Origin: Ensifer oleiphilus
GTDB taxonomy: Bacteria > Pseudomonadota > Alphaproteobacteria > Rhizobiales > Rhizobiaceae
Reading direction: 5' to 3'
Assembly: GCF_013371465.1 (NCBI RefSeq)
Contig: NZ_JABWDU010000002.1
Span: forward strand, 1,177,313 to 1,241,312
DNA: 64,000 nt
Shown: piece after piece, positions 43,433 through 52,846 of the stretch
Layout: the number at the start of each line of letters is the position of its first letter
How positions within the stretch are numbered: position 1 is the first letter of the stretch
Notes under the pieces: model-generated
What the model saw: only the letters and a program-made list of their open reading frames with translations
The model's database searches: none
Told to the model about the DNA's origin: nothing
Position numbers and translations under genes: made by a program

Positions 43433-44692
43433 ATGAGGAAACTGATTACCGCCACTCTGCTTGCCACCCTGATGGCAGGAAGCGCACTGGCTGATACCAA
43501 GCTGAAGCTCGTCGAGGTCATCACCAGCCCCGAGCGCACCGAAACGCTGAAGTCGATCGTCGCCAAATTTGAAGCCGCAAACCCAGGCACCACCGTCGAG
43601 ATCATCTCGCTGCCGTGGGGCGAAGCATTCCAGAAATTCGCCACCATGGTTTCGGCCGGCGAACTGCCCGACGTCATGGAAATGCCCGACACCTGGCTTT
43701 CGCTCTATGCCAACAACGGCATGCTCGAAAGCCTCGAGCCCTATCTTGAGAAGTGGGAGCACACGCCGGGCCTAACCGAGCGCACGCTGGAACTCGGCCG
43801 CGATATCAAGAACACCGCCTATATGCTGCCTTACGGCTTCTATCTGCGGGCCATGTTCTACAACAAGAAGCTGCTGTCGGAAGCCGGCGTCAGCGAGCCG
43901 CCGAAGACCATGGACGATTTCGTCAAGGCATCGGAAGCGGTCTCCAAGCTGCCGGGCAAATCCGGCTACTGCCTGCGCGGCGGCCCCGGCGGTCTCAACG
44001 GCTGGGTGATGTTCGGCGCCACGATGGCCGGCAGCAACAAGTTCTTCAACGAGGACGGCACCTCGACCATGAACAGCGAAGGCTGGGTCAAGGGTCTCAC
44101 CTGGGTGATCGACCTCTACAAGAAGGGCCTGGCGCCGAAAGACAGCGTCAACTGGGGCTTCAACGAAATCGTCGCCGGATTCTATAGCGGCACCTGCGCC
44201 TTCCTCGATCAGGATCCGGACGCGCTGATCGCCATTGCCGAGCGGATGAAGTCGGAAGATTTCGGCGTCACCACCATGCCCAAGGGCCCGAGCGGCAAGG
44301 CGTTTACCACCATCGGCTTTGCCGGTTGGTCGATGCTGTCGGCAAGCCAGAACAAGGATCTCTCCTGGAAGCTGATCGAGACGCTCGAGGGGCCTGAAGG
44401 CAACATCGAGTGGAACAAGCGCACCGGTGCGCTGCCGGTGCACAAGGCCGCCGAGAAGGATCCCTTCTATGCGAGCCCGCAATTCAAGGGCTGGTTCGAC
44501 GAGCTTGCTGACAAGGATGTGGTGCTGACCGTCATGCCGACCTACCTCGAGGAATTCGCCTTCTTCAAGGATTCGCTGGCGATCAAGACGACGCAGGAGG
44601 CCCTGCTCGGCGACATCACGCCGGAGGAGCTCGCCAACCAGTGGGCCGATTACCTCACCAAGGCGCAGCAGAAGCACCTCGCCAAGAAGTGA
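43433..44692 (+). CDS. Sugar-type (CUT1) ABC substrate-binding protein
   Basis: 419 residues with a Sec signal (M-R-K-L-I-T-A-T-L-L-A, cleavage near A-L-A-D) and the large two-lobe body of UgpB/MalE-type proteins: a P-E-R-T-E-T-L-K-S-I-V-A-K-F-E segment near the N-terminus and A-G-F-Y-S-G-T-C-A-F in the middle. ATG 43433 follows AGGGAA. First gene of a complete importer (binding protein, two permeases, ATPase). The ligand is unknown. Confidence 0.9.
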   Translation: MRKLITATLLATLMAGSALADTKLKLVEVITSPERTETLKSIVAKFEAANPGTTVEIISLPWGEAFQKFATMVSAGELPDVMEMPDTWLSLYANNGMLESLEPYLEKWEHTPGLTERTLELGRDIKNTAYMLPYGFYLRAMFYNKKLLSEAGVSEPPKTMDDFVKASEAVSKLPGKSGYCLRGGPGGLNGWVMFGATMAGSNKFFNEDGTSTMNSEGWVKGLTWVIDLYKKGLAPKDSVNWGFNEIVAGFYSGTCAFLDQDPDALIAIAERMKSEDFGVTTMPKGPSGKAFTTIGFAGWSMLSASQNKDLSWKLIETLEGPEGNIEWNKRTGALPVHKAAEKDPFYASPQFKGWFDELADKDVVLTVMPTYLEEFAFFKDSLAIKTTQEALLGDITPEELANQWADYLTKAQQKHLAKK

Positions 44693-44698
44693 GCCGTC

Positions 44699-44728
44699 GA
44701 CCGGCGGCGGACCTCCCCGCCGCCGGTC
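44699..44728 (+). terminator. Hairpin after sugar-binding-protein gene
   Basis: Perfect 11-base GC-rich stem (gaccggcggcg/cgccgccggtc) with an eight-base loop, six bases after the binding-protein stop and upstream of the permease genes. No T-tract. It likely stabilises the binding-protein mRNA and limits read-through. Confidence 0.6.
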
Positions 44729-44793
44729 ACCCAACGTCGTGAAAACAAGGCACGTCAAAAGAACCGGCGGCCGCACAGGGGAAATTTCGATCG

Positions 44794-45729
44794 ATGGCCT
44801 ATGTCGCCCGCCAAGACGGCCTGCACGCACGCAGGCCGCCGCTGATGAAGCGCATCGCCGATGGCGCCGCACCCTATCTCTACAGCGCGCCGGCGCTGAT
44901 CCTGATCGTCACCGTCATGCTGGTGCCGCTGGCACTCGGCGTCTCCTACGCCTTCCGCGATATCCAGTTGCTCAATCCGTTCTCCGGCGCCTTCATCGGC
45001 CTCGATCACTTCCGGGCGCTGTCGCAGGACCAGGCTTTCTATCGGGCGCTGCGCAACACGCTCTGGTGGACCGGAGCCTCGGTCTTTCTGCAGTTCCTGC
45101 TGGGTCTCATCCTTGCGCTGCTGCTCGACAAGCCGTTCTACGGCCGCGGTCTCGCCCAGGCGCTCGTCTTCCTGCCCTGGGCGGTGCCGAGCTTCCTTGC
45201 CGGCCTCAACTGGTCCTGGCTGTTCAATCCCGTCGTCGGACCGCTGCCGCACTGGTTTTATGCGCTTGGGCTCATGAGCGAACCGTCCAACATCCTCTCC
45301 GATCCGCAGTTGGCAATGTGGGGGCCGATCATCGCCAATGTCTGGTGGGGCATCCCGTTCTTCGCCATCACCCTGCTTGCCGCCCTCCAGGCGATCCCGC
45401 GCGATCTCTACGAGGCGGCGAGCATCGACGGCGCCGGCCCTGTGCAGCGGTTCCTGTCGATCACCCTGCCCTTCCTGGCGCCGACGATCGCCATCACCAT
45501 TCTGCTTCGCACCGTCTGGATCTCGAATTTCGCCGACCTGATCATCGTCATGACCAATGGCGGGCCGGCCGATCGCACCCAGATCGTCGCCAGCTACATC
45601 TTCACCCAGGCCTTCAAGCGGCTGGATTTCGGTTATGCCTCGGCGATCGCGCTGGTGCTTCTCGCACTGCTGCTCGCCTACTCCATGCTGATCGTCATCC
45701 TGCGCCAATGGCTGCTGAGCAAGGATTGA
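44794..45729 (+). CDS. Sugar-type ABC permease (MalF/UgpA-like)
   Basis: 311 residues with about six helices and the coupling loop E-A-A-S-I-D-G-A-G. It begins with a short cytoplasmic basic segment. The ATG at 44794 lacks a close ribosome site; M18 (44845) is an alternative start. The second permease begins five bases after its stop. Confidence 0.9.
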   Translation: MAYVARQDGLHARRPPLMKRIADGAAPYLYSAPALILIVTVMLVPLALGVSYAFRDIQLLNPFSGAFIGLDHFRALSQDQAFYRALRNTLWWTGASVFLQFLLGLILALLLDKPFYGRGLAQALVFLPWAVPSFLAGLNWSWLFNPVVGPLPHWFYALGLMSEPSNILSDPQLAMWGPIIANVWWGIPFFAITLLAALQAIPRDLYEAASIDGAGPVQRFLSITLPFLAPTIAITILLRTVWISNFADLIIVMTNGGPADRTQIVASYIFTQAFKRLDFGYASAIALVLLALLLAYSMLIVILRQWLLSKD

Positions 45730-45734
45730 GACCG

Positions 45735-46568
45735 ATGCGCGCCAAACCCATCCTCCTTATGACCGCGCACCGGCTGGCGATCCTCGCCTATATCGCCTTC
45801 GCGCTCTTCCCGCTCTATTGGCTGCTGAAGGTCGCAGTCACGCCGAACGACCTGCTCTACTCCGAAGGCATCCGTCTCTGGCCCTCGCGCGCGACCCTCG
45901 ATCATTTCGATTTCGTGCTGCGCCACAGCGCCTTCCCGACCTTCTTCAAGAACAGCCTGATCGTCTCGGGCTCGACCGCCGTCATCGTCACCATCCTCGC
46001 CTCGCTCTCGGGCTACGCGCTGTCGCGCTTCAATTTTCGCGGCAAATACTGGCTGGTGGCGCTGATGCTGCTGACGCAGATGTTCCCGCTGGTCATGCTG
46101 GTCGCGCCGATCTTCAAGATCCTGTCGCCACTCGGCCTCACCAACAGCCTGACCGGCCTCGTCATCGTCTACACCGCCTTCAACGTGCCGTTCGCCACCT
46201 TCCTGATGCAGTCCTTCTTCGACGGCATTCCGAAGGATCTCGAAGAGGCGGCGATGATCGACGGCGCCACGCAGTTCGTGGCCTTCCGTCAGATCATCCT
46301 GCCGCTGACGCTTCCAGGCATTGCCGCCACGCTCGGCTTCGTCTTCACCGCTGCCTGGAGCGAGCTTCTGTTTTCGCTGATGCTGATCTCGGGCAACGAC
46401 CAGGCGACTTTTCCGGTCGGGCTTTTGTCCTTCGTGTCAAAATTCTCGGTCGACTTCGGCCAGATGATGGCCGCGGGCGTGCTGGCGCTGATCCCGGCCT
46501 GCCTCTTCTTCCTGCTCATTCAACGCTATCTCGTCCAGGGCCTGACGGCCGGCGCGGTCAAAGGCTGA
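45735..46568 (+). CDS. Sugar-type ABC permease (MalG/UgpE-like)
   Basis: 277 residues with six helices and E-E-A-A-M-I-D-G-A-T as the ATPase contact loop, plus the MalG-type C-terminus. Start ATG 45735 lies directly behind the first permease; the frame is open far upstream over that gene, so the short start is used. Next gene is the ATPase, nine bases on. Confidence 0.9.
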   Translation: MRAKPILLMTAHRLAILAYIAFALFPLYWLLKVAVTPNDLLYSEGIRLWPSRATLDHFDFVLRHSAFPTFFKNSLIVSGSTAVIVTILASLSGYALSRFNFRGKYWLVALMLLTQMFPLVMLVAPIFKILSPLGLTNSLTGLVIVYTAFNVPFATFLMQSFFDGIPKDLEEAAMIDGATQFVAFRQIILPLTLPGIAATLGFVFTAAWSELLFSLMLISGNDQATFPVGLLSFVSKFSVDFGQMMAAGVLALIPACLFFLLIQRYLVQGLTAGAVKG

Positions 46569-46577
46569 GGATCCACC

Positions 46578-47645
46578 ATGGCTTCCATCGATATCGCCAA
46601 TATCCGTAAATCCTACGGCATCCACCCGGTCCTGCACGATGTGGACCTCAAGATCGGCGACGGCGAATTCGTCGTGCTGGTCGGCCCGTCCGGCTGCGGC
46701 AAGTCCACCCTGCTGCGTATGATCGCCGGCCTTGAAAGCGTCACCTCGGGCGAAATCCGTATCGCCGGCAAACGTGTCAACGAACTGGCGCCGAAGGACC
46801 GCGACATCGCCATGGTGTTCCAGTCCTATGCGCTCTATCCGCATATGTCGGTCGCCAACAACATGAGCTACAGTCTGAGGCTACGGAAGGTCGCCAAGGA
46901 AAAGATCGCCAGTGTCGTCTCGGGCGCTGCGTCCAAGCTCGGTCTCGATCCGCTGCTGGAGCGCCGCCCGCGTGCCCTTTCCGGCGGCCAGCGCCAGCGC
47001 GTCGCCATGGGCCGCGCCATCGTGCGCGAACCCAAGGCCTTTCTCTTCGACGAACCGCTGTCGAACCTCGACGCGCGTCTGCGCGAGCAGATGCGCGCCG
47101 AGATCAAGAAGCTGCACAAGGATCTGGGCGCCACCTCGATCTACGTCACCCACGACCAGATCGAAGCGATGACGCTGGCCGACCGGATCGTTGCCATGAA
47201 CGGCGGCTTCGTCCAGCAGGTCGGCAGCCCGCTCGATCTCTATGATCGTCCGGCCAACCTCTTCGTTGCCGGCTTCATCGGTTCGCCCGGCATGAACTTC
47301 TTCGAAGGCACCTATCGCAACGGCCAATCGCCTCGCTTCGAGACAAAAGGTGGCGTCACCATCCCGGCGCAGGTGCATGCGGAACTGGCAGACGGCGCCA
47401 GCGCGACGCTTGGCATCCGGCCGGAACATGTCGAGATTGGCACCACGGCACCGGATGCATTGAAGGCGACGGTCGATCTTGTCGAACCGACCGGCTTCGG
47501 CATCATCCTGCATCTGTCCTTCGGCAAGGCGATTTTCAAGGCCTTCACCAACGACCGCGCCTTCCTCAAGGCATCGGGGGAAATCCCGGTACGGTTGCCG
47601 CCGGAGCGCCTGCACTTCTTCGACGCCGACGGCAATCGCGTCTGA
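46578..47645 (+). CDS. Sugar-type ABC ATPase (MalK/UgpC-like)
   Basis: 355 residues: Walker A G-P-S-G-C-G-K-S-T, signature A-L-S-G-G-Q-R-Q-R, Walker B F-D-E-P-L-S-N-L-D and V-T-H-D-Q-I-E-A-M. The C-terminal OB/TOBE region (after about 235) is of the MalK type and may be regulatory. GAGGA precedes the ATG. It completes the importer. Confidence 0.92.
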   Translation: MASIDIANIRKSYGIHPVLHDVDLKIGDGEFVVLVGPSGCGKSTLLRMIAGLESVTSGEIRIAGKRVNELAPKDRDIAMVFQSYALYPHMSVANNMSYSLRLRKVAKEKIASVVSGAASKLGLDPLLERRPRALSGGQRQRVAMGRAIVREPKAFLFDEPLSNLDARLREQMRAEIKKLHKDLGATSIYVTHDQIEAMTLADRIVAMNGGFVQQVGSPLDLYDRPANLFVAGFIGSPGMNFFEGTYRNGQSPRFETKGGVTIPAQVHAELADGASATLGIRPEHVEIGTTAPDALKATVDLVEPTGFGIILHLSFGKAIFKAFTNDRAFLKASGEIPVRLPPERLHFFDADGNRV

Positions 47646-47856
47646 TTGCCGGGTCGCGGGCGGAATTGCACGCCCTGACAGGTGCCTGACGGTATCGCCC
47701 AAGACCGGAGATTGACATCTTCCGGGCGAGGCGTACCGTCATCCCGTCGCAAGTATCAACCGCCCGTGGCGCCCAATTGAGAGAAGCAAGTACCGCCAGA
47801 CGATGAATTGACGATAGCCTTCCTTGCCCCGCGCCCGGCGATATTGAGGAAGTGTC

Positions 47857-48243
47857 ATGCGAAACTTTGTTGTTGCCCTTGCCTTTTCGACAACGCTGCT
47901 CTGTCCCGTCGCCGCCCTTTCGCAAGAGGGCGATGCGGAGGCAGGCGCGACCGTTTTCAAGAAATGCGCGATCTGTCATATCGTCGACAGCGATACCAAC
48001 AAGGTCGGCCCGTCGCTCAATCACGTGCTGGGCAGAACCGCCGGCACGCATCCCGACTTCAAGTATTCGCCGGCGATGATCGATGCCGGCAAGGGCGGGC
48101 TCATCTGGGACGAGGCGACGTTGCGCGACTATCTCCACAATCCGAAGGCGAAGGTGAAGGGCACCAAGATGGTGTTTCCCGGGCTGAAGGATGAGGGCGA
48201 TATTTCCAACCTGCTCGCCTATCTCAAGCAATATTCGCAATAG
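47857..48243 (+). CDS. Class I cytochrome c, periplasmic
   Basis: 128 residues with a signal peptide (cleavage near A-L-S-Q) and one haem c site C37-A-I-C40-H41. The axial Met lies in G-T-K-M-V-F-P-G. Length and features fit cytochrome c2/c550-type electron carriers. It stands just before the coxMNOP-type oxidase genes in the same direction and is the probable electron donor. GGAAG precedes ATG 47857. Confidence 0.92.
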   Translation: MRNFVVALAFSTTLLCPVAALSQEGDAEAGATVFKKCAICHIVDSDTNKVGPSLNHVLGRTAGTHPDFKYSPAMIDAGKGGLIWDEATLRDYLHNPKAKVKGTKMVFPGLKDEGDISNLLAYLKQYSQ

Positions 48244-48383
48244 ACGAAATGGTTTGGCGTGCCGGAAGGCACTCCACCGAACGGTCAATTGCGAGTATTT
48301 CCCGTTCGTGCAATACTTGCATTTGAAACTCTACGGATTGCGTATTCATGCCCACAGCCGCAAGCGGCGAGGAGGGACAAGAA

Positions 48384-49226
48384 ATGGCCGTGGTGGTTAT
48401 TCTGGTTTTGCTGGCCGCCGGATCGGTGTTGTTCCATTTGTTGAGCCCGTGGTGGTGGACGCCGATCGCGTCCAACTGGAACTACATAGACAATACACTC
48501 ATCATCACCTTCTGGATCACCGGCGTCGTCTTCGTCGCCGTCGTCCTGTTCATGGCCTACTGCGTCTTCCGTTTTCGGCACCGCCCGGGAAACCGGGCGG
48601 CCTATGAACCGGAAAACACGAAGCTAGAAAGCTGGCTTGCCGCGGGCACAACGCTCGGCGTCGCGGCGATGCTGACACCCGGCCTGTTCGTCTGGCACCA
48701 GTTCGTCACCGTTCCCGACGGCGCCGGCCAGGTCGAGGTGGTCGGCCAGCAATGGCTGTGGAGCTTCCGCCTGCCCGGCGCCGACGGCAAGCTCGGCACG
48801 TCGGAGACGCGCGACATCTCGCCGGAAAATTCGCTCGGACTCAACCGCAACGACGCGGCCGCCCTCGACGACATCGTTATCGAAGGTGGAGAACTGCATC
48901 TGGAGATCGGCAAGCCGGTCAAGATGCTGTTGCGCTCTGTCGACGTGCTTCACGATTTCTACGTGCCGGAGTTCCGCGCCAAGATGGACATGGTGCCGGG
49001 CATGGTCACCTATTTCTGGCTGACCCCGACACGCACCGGCACGTTCGAGGTGCTCTGCGCCGAGCTTTGCGGCGTCGGCCACCCGCAGATGCGCGGCACC
49101 GTCGTCGTCGACAGCCCGGAGGACTACCAGACCTGGCTTGCAAGCCAGCAGACCTTTTCGCAGTTGATGGCGAAAGCACAGACGAAGGAAACGGCACAGG
49201 CAGGAAATGCCGCCCCGGCGCGGTAG
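48384..49226 (+). CDS. coxM: Alternative cytochrome c oxidase subunit II
   Basis: 280 residues: two N-terminal helices anchor a periplasmic cupredoxin domain. The binuclear CuA site is complete: His in V-L-H-D-F-Y, then C-A-E-L-C-G-V-G-H-P-Q-M with two Cys, Glu, His and Met. ATG 48384 follows GGAGGG at seven bases and is preferred to ATG 48348. First structural gene of an oxidase cluster whose order (II, I, III-like, III-like) matches coxMNOP described in Bradyrhizobium. Confidence 0.9.
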   Translation: MAVVVILVLLAAGSVLFHLLSPWWWTPIASNWNYIDNTLIITFWITGVVFVAVVLFMAYCVFRFRHRPGNRAAYEPENTKLESWLAAGTTLGVAAMLTPGLFVWHQFVTVPDGAGQVEVVGQQWLWSFRLPGADGKLGTSETRDISPENSLGLNRNDAAALDDIVIEGGELHLEIGKPVKMLLRSVDVLHDFYVPEFRAKMDMVPGMVTYFWLTPTRTGTFEVLCAELCGVGHPQMRGTVVVDSPEDYQTWLASQQTFSQLMAKAQTKETAQAGNAAPAR

Positions 49227-49261
49227 GAGGCGCCCCGACGGCCATTGTTGGGAGAGTTTAG

Positions 49262-51040
49262 ATGGTCGATATCCGGTCAGGCACAGATGGGGCGCTCGGA
49301 CACGCCGAGGTGGAGGATGTCGAGCTCTACCATCCCCATAGCTGGTGGACGCGCTATGTCTTCAGTCAGGACGCCAAGATCATCGCCGTGCAATATGCCT
49401 CGACCGCCATCGCCATCGGCATGGTCGCACTGGTTCTGTCCTGGCTGATGCGCCTGCAGCTCGGCTTTCCCGGCCAATTCGCCTTCATCGATGCCGAGCG
49501 CTATTACCAGTTCATCACCATGCACGGCATGATCATGGTGATCTATCTGCTGACTGCCTTGTTTCTCGGCGGCTTCGGCAACTACCTGATCCCGCTGATG
49601 CTCGGCGCGCGCGACATGGTGTTTCCCTATGCCAACATGCTGAGCTACTGGCTCTACCTTCTCGCGGTGCTGGTGCTGGTTTCGAGCTTTTTCGCCCCCG
49701 GCGGGCCGACCGGCGCCGGCTGGACCCTCTATCCGCCGCAGGCCGTGCTCTCGGGCACACCCGGCGGCAAGGATTGGGGCATCCTTTTGATGCTCTCCTC
49801 GCTCATCCTCTTCATCATCGGCTTCACCATGGGTGGGCTGAATTACGTGGTCACGGTGCTCCAGGGCCGCGCCCGCGGCATGACGCTGATGCGCATGCCG
49901 CTGACCATCTGGGGCATCTTCACCGCGACGGTCATGGCGCTGCTCGCCTTTCCCGCCCTGTTCGTCGCCTGCGTCATGATGATGTTCGACCGGGTGCTCG
50001 GCACCAGCTTCTTCATGCCGGCGATCGTCGAGATGGGCGAACAGTTGCAGCATGGCGGCGGCAGCCCGATCCTGTTCCAGCATCTCTTCTGGTTCTTCGG
50101 CCATCCCGAAGTCTACATCGTCGCCCTTCCCGCCTTCGGTATCGTCTCCGATCTCATCAGCACCCATGCGCGCAAGAACATCTTCGGCTACCGCATGATG
50201 GTTTGGGCGATCGTCGTGATCGGCGCGCTCTCCTTCGTCGTCTGGGCGCACCACATGTATGTCAGCGGCATGAACCCCTATTTCGGCTTCTTCTTCGCCA
50301 CCACGACGCTGATCATCGCCGTGCCGACAGCGCTCAAGGTCTATAATTGGGTGCTGACGCTGTGGCGCGGCGATATCCACCTCAACCTGCCGATGCTGTT
50401 TGCGCTCGGCTTCATCGTCACCTTCGTCAATGGCGGCCTGACGGGCTTGTTCCTCGGCAATGTGGTCGTCGACGTGCCGCTCTCAGACACCATGTTCGTG
50501 GTTGCCCACTTCCACATGGTGATGGGCGTGGCGCCCATCCTCGTCATCTTCGGCGCCATCTATCACTGGTATCCGAAAGTCACCGGCCGCATGCTCAACG
50601 AGGCGATGGGACAGCTGCACTTCTGGGTCACCTTCGTTGGCGCCTACCTGATCTTCTTCCCGATGCACTATCTCGGCCTGATCGGCGTTCCCCGGCGGTA
50701 TTACGAAATGGGCGAAACCGCCTTCGTGCCGGCCTCCGCCCATACGCTCAACGAGTTCATCACCATCGTCGCCCTCATCGTCGGCGCGGTACAGATCGTC
50801 TTCCTCTTCAATCTGGTCTGGAGCATCCGCCACGGCCGCGATGCCGGCGGCAACCCCTGGCGAGCAACGACGCTCGAATGGCAGACGCCGGAAACACCGC
50901 CGCGCCACGGCAACTGGGGCAAGGAACTGCCGGTGGTCTATCGCTGGGCCTATGACTACAGCGTGCCGGGCGCGCCGGAAGACTTCATCCCGCAGAACCA
51001 GCCCGGTCCCGACAACCTGACGCGGGAGACCGCGACATGA
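49262..51040 (+). CDS. coxN: Alternative cytochrome c oxidase subunit I
   Basis: 592 residues with about 12 helices. Haem a ligands are in I-T-M-H-G-M-I-M-V and V-A-H-F-H-M-V-M-G; the CuB/Tyr crosslink segment is F-F-G-H-P-E-V-Y-I. The D-channel entry has N-Y-L-I-P-L-M-L-G-A-R-D-M with the later Asn, so it is an A1-type proton-pumping haem-copper oxidase. GGGAGAG precedes ATG 49262. Its stop overlaps the next gene (ATGA). Confidence 0.93.
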   Translation: MVDIRSGTDGALGHAEVEDVELYHPHSWWTRYVFSQDAKIIAVQYASTAIAIGMVALVLSWLMRLQLGFPGQFAFIDAERYYQFITMHGMIMVIYLLTALFLGGFGNYLIPLMLGARDMVFPYANMLSYWLYLLAVLVLVSSFFAPGGPTGAGWTLYPPQAVLSGTPGGKDWGILLMLSSLILFIIGFTMGGLNYVVTVLQGRARGMTLMRMPLTIWGIFTATVMALLAFPALFVACVMMMFDRVLGTSFFMPAIVEMGEQLQHGGGSPILFQHLFWFFGHPEVYIVALPAFGIVSDLISTHARKNIFGYRMMVWAIVVIGALSFVVWAHHMYVSGMNPYFGFFFATTTLIIAVPTALKVYNWVLTLWRGDIHLNLPMLFALGFIVTFVNGGLTGLFLGNVVVDVPLSDTMFVVAHFHMVMGVAPILVIFGAIYHWYPKVTGRMLNEAMGQLHFWVTFVGAYLIFFPMHYLGLIGVPRRYYEMGETAFVPASAHTLNEFITIVALIVGAVQIVFLFNLVWSIRHGRDAGGNPWRATTLEWQTPETPPRHGNWGKELPVVYRWAYDYSVPGAPEDFIPQNQPGPDNLTRETAT

Positions 51041-51741
51041 GCGTCACGCTGATCTTCCTCGCGGTCATCGCCGCGATTGCCGGCTGGTGGCTGTCGCAGC
51101 AGCGGATGCTGTCGAAGCCCTGGCTGGAGGTCGGCCAGCACCACGACACACGCCCGCAGGGCCCGCGCCCGATAGAGCCGGCCAAGATCGGCCTCGGCGT
51201 CTTTCTCGCCGTCGTCGGCGCGCTGTTCACTCTCTTCATCAGCGCCTACTTCATGCGCATGGCATCGACCGACTGGTGGTCGACGCCGATGCCGAAGCTT
51301 CTCTGGCTGAACACGGCGGTGCTCGCGTCAGGAAGCCTGATGCTCCATGCCGCCAAGGTGTCGGCTGAACGTCACCGCGACGATGCCAGCCGCACGGCCC
51401 TGATTGCCGCCCTTGCCCTGGGTCTCGCCTTCCTCGTCGGCCAGGTCTTCGCCTGGCGCGAACTCACCGATGCCGGCTACCTGCTCACCGGCAACGCGGC
51501 CAACAGCTTCTTCTACATGATCACCGGCATGCACGGCCTGCACATCATCGGCGGCCTGATCGCGCTTTCCCGCACCATTCTTGCAACGCGGAAAGACCCG
51601 ATCGACGCGAAGGCGACACTGTCGATCACGCTGTGCGCCACCTATTGGCATTTCATGCTCGCCGTCTGGATCGTGCTGTTTGCTCTATTTTCCGGCTGGG
51701 CGAACGACTTTATCGATCTCTGCCGGCAAATCTTGACCTAG
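51037..51741 (+). CDS. coxO: Cytochrome c oxidase subunit III-like protein
   Basis: 234 residues with about six helices. Subunit III marks are visible: G-M-H-G-L-H-I-I-G-G and T-Y-W-H-F-M-L-A-V-W near the C-terminus. The start overlaps the subunit I stop. It is one of two subunit III-type genes in tandem, as in coxMNOP clusters. The symbol rests on gene order. Confidence 0.82.
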   Translation: MSVTLIFLAVIAAIAGWWLSQQRMLSKPWLEVGQHHDTRPQGPRPIEPAKIGLGVFLAVVGALFTLFISAYFMRMASTDWWSTPMPKLLWLNTAVLASGSLMLHAAKVSAERHRDDASRTALIAALALGLAFLVGQVFAWRELTDAGYLLTGNAANSFFYMITGMHGLHIIGGLIALSRTILATRKDPIDAKATLSITLCATYWHFMLAVWIVLFALFSGWANDFIDLCRQILT

Positions 51742-51750
51742 GAGCCGCCC

Positions 51751-52473
51751 ATGTCCGCGCCGACACACGCCCCTGTCGCAGAGCCCTCGCCACGGCCGTC
51801 GGGGCTCGCCGGCTTTGCCGCCGACTGGGCGTCGGATCAGCGAACCTTCAAGAACGTCTCTTGGGGAAAGGCCATGATGTGGATCTTTCTGCTCAGCGAC
51901 ACCTTCGTCTTCGGCTGTTTCCTTGTTGCCTACATGTCGGCGCGCATGTCGACCGCGGTTCCCTGGCCGAACCCGAGCGAGGTCTTCGCGCTGCATATCG
52001 GCGGCTCCGACGTACCGCTGATCCTGATCGCCATCATGACCTTCGTGCTGATTTCATCGAGCGGCACCATGGCGATGGCGGTCAACTACGGCTATCGCCG
52101 AGATCGGCGCAAGACGGCCGCGCTGATGCTGCTGACGGCCCTCTTCGGTGCAACTTTCGTCGGCATGCAGGCCTTCGAGTGGACCAAGCTGATTTCGGAA
52201 GGCGTGCGCCCCTGGGGCAACCCGTGGGGAGCACCGCAGTTCGGCTCCACCTTCTTCATGATCACCGGCTTTCACGGAACGCACGTGACGATCGGCGTGA
52301 TCTTCCTCCTGATCATCGCGCGGAAAGTCTGGCGCGGCGATTTCGAGACGGGCAAGCGCGGCTTTTTCACCAGCCGCAAGGGGCAATACGAAATCGTCGA
52401 GATCACCGGCCTCTACTGGCACTTCGTCGACCTCGTCTGGGTCTTCATCTTCGCATTCTTCTATCTCTGGTGA
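51751..52473 (+). CDS. coxP: Cytochrome c oxidase subunit III family protein
   Basis: 240 residues with about five helices; G-F-H-G-T-H-V-T-I-G and G-L-Y-W-H-F-V-D-L-V-W are classic subunit III motifs. AGGAG precedes the ATG ten bases after the previous stop. It is the second subunit III-type protein of the cluster. The symbol rests on gene order. Confidence 0.85.
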   Translation: MSAPTHAPVAEPSPRPSGLAGFAADWASDQRTFKNVSWGKAMMWIFLLSDTFVFGCFLVAYMSARMSTAVPWPNPSEVFALHIGGSDVPLILIAIMTFVLISSSGTMAMAVNYGYRRDRRKTAALMLLTALFGATFVGMQAFEWTKLISEGVRPWGNPWGAPQFGSTFFMITGFHGTHVTIGVIFLLIIARKVWRGDFETGKRGFFTSRKGQYEIVEITGLYWHFVDLVWVFIFAFFYLW

Positions 52474-52482
52474 GGAACGGCC

Positions 52483-52827
52483 ATGACTGACGCACCGGCG
52501 CATGCCGCTGTCAAAGAACACCAACAGCACCCGATCGGCCTCTACCTTCTGGTCTGGGGCCTGCTCTTCGTGCTCAGCGCTTTTTCCTACATGGTCGATT
52601 ATGTCGGCCTTCAGGGCTATCTCAGGTGGTCGCTGATCCTGCTCTTCATGATGCTGAAGGCGGGGCTCATCGTTGCCGTCTTCATGCATATGGCCTGGGA
52701 GCGCCTGGCGCTGATCTACGCCATCCTGCTGCCGCCGCTTCTGGTGCTGGTCTTCGTCGCGCTGATGGTGTCGGAATCGCGCTACGTGCTCTTCAGCCGC
52801 CTCACCTTCTTCGGTGCCGCGCCATGA
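52483..52827 (+). CDS. Cytochrome c oxidase subunit IV-like small membrane protein
   Basis: 114 residues with three hydrophobic helices (about 19-38, 47-68 and 76-98), matching prokaryotic oxidase subunit IV (COX4_pro-type) proteins in size and layout. A motif like V-F-M-H-M-A-W-E-R lies between helices two and three. GAGGAAC precedes ATG 52483. Last gene of the oxidase operon; it converges with the unknown membrane protein gene. Confidence 0.8.
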   Translation: MTDAPAHAAVKEHQQHPIGLYLLVWGLLFVLSAFSYMVDYVGLQGYLRWSLILLFMMLKAGLIVAVFMHMAWERLALIYAILLPPLLVLVFVALMVSESRYVLFSRLTFFGAAP

Positions 52828-52846
52828 CCAGTCGGCGCGATAGTGT

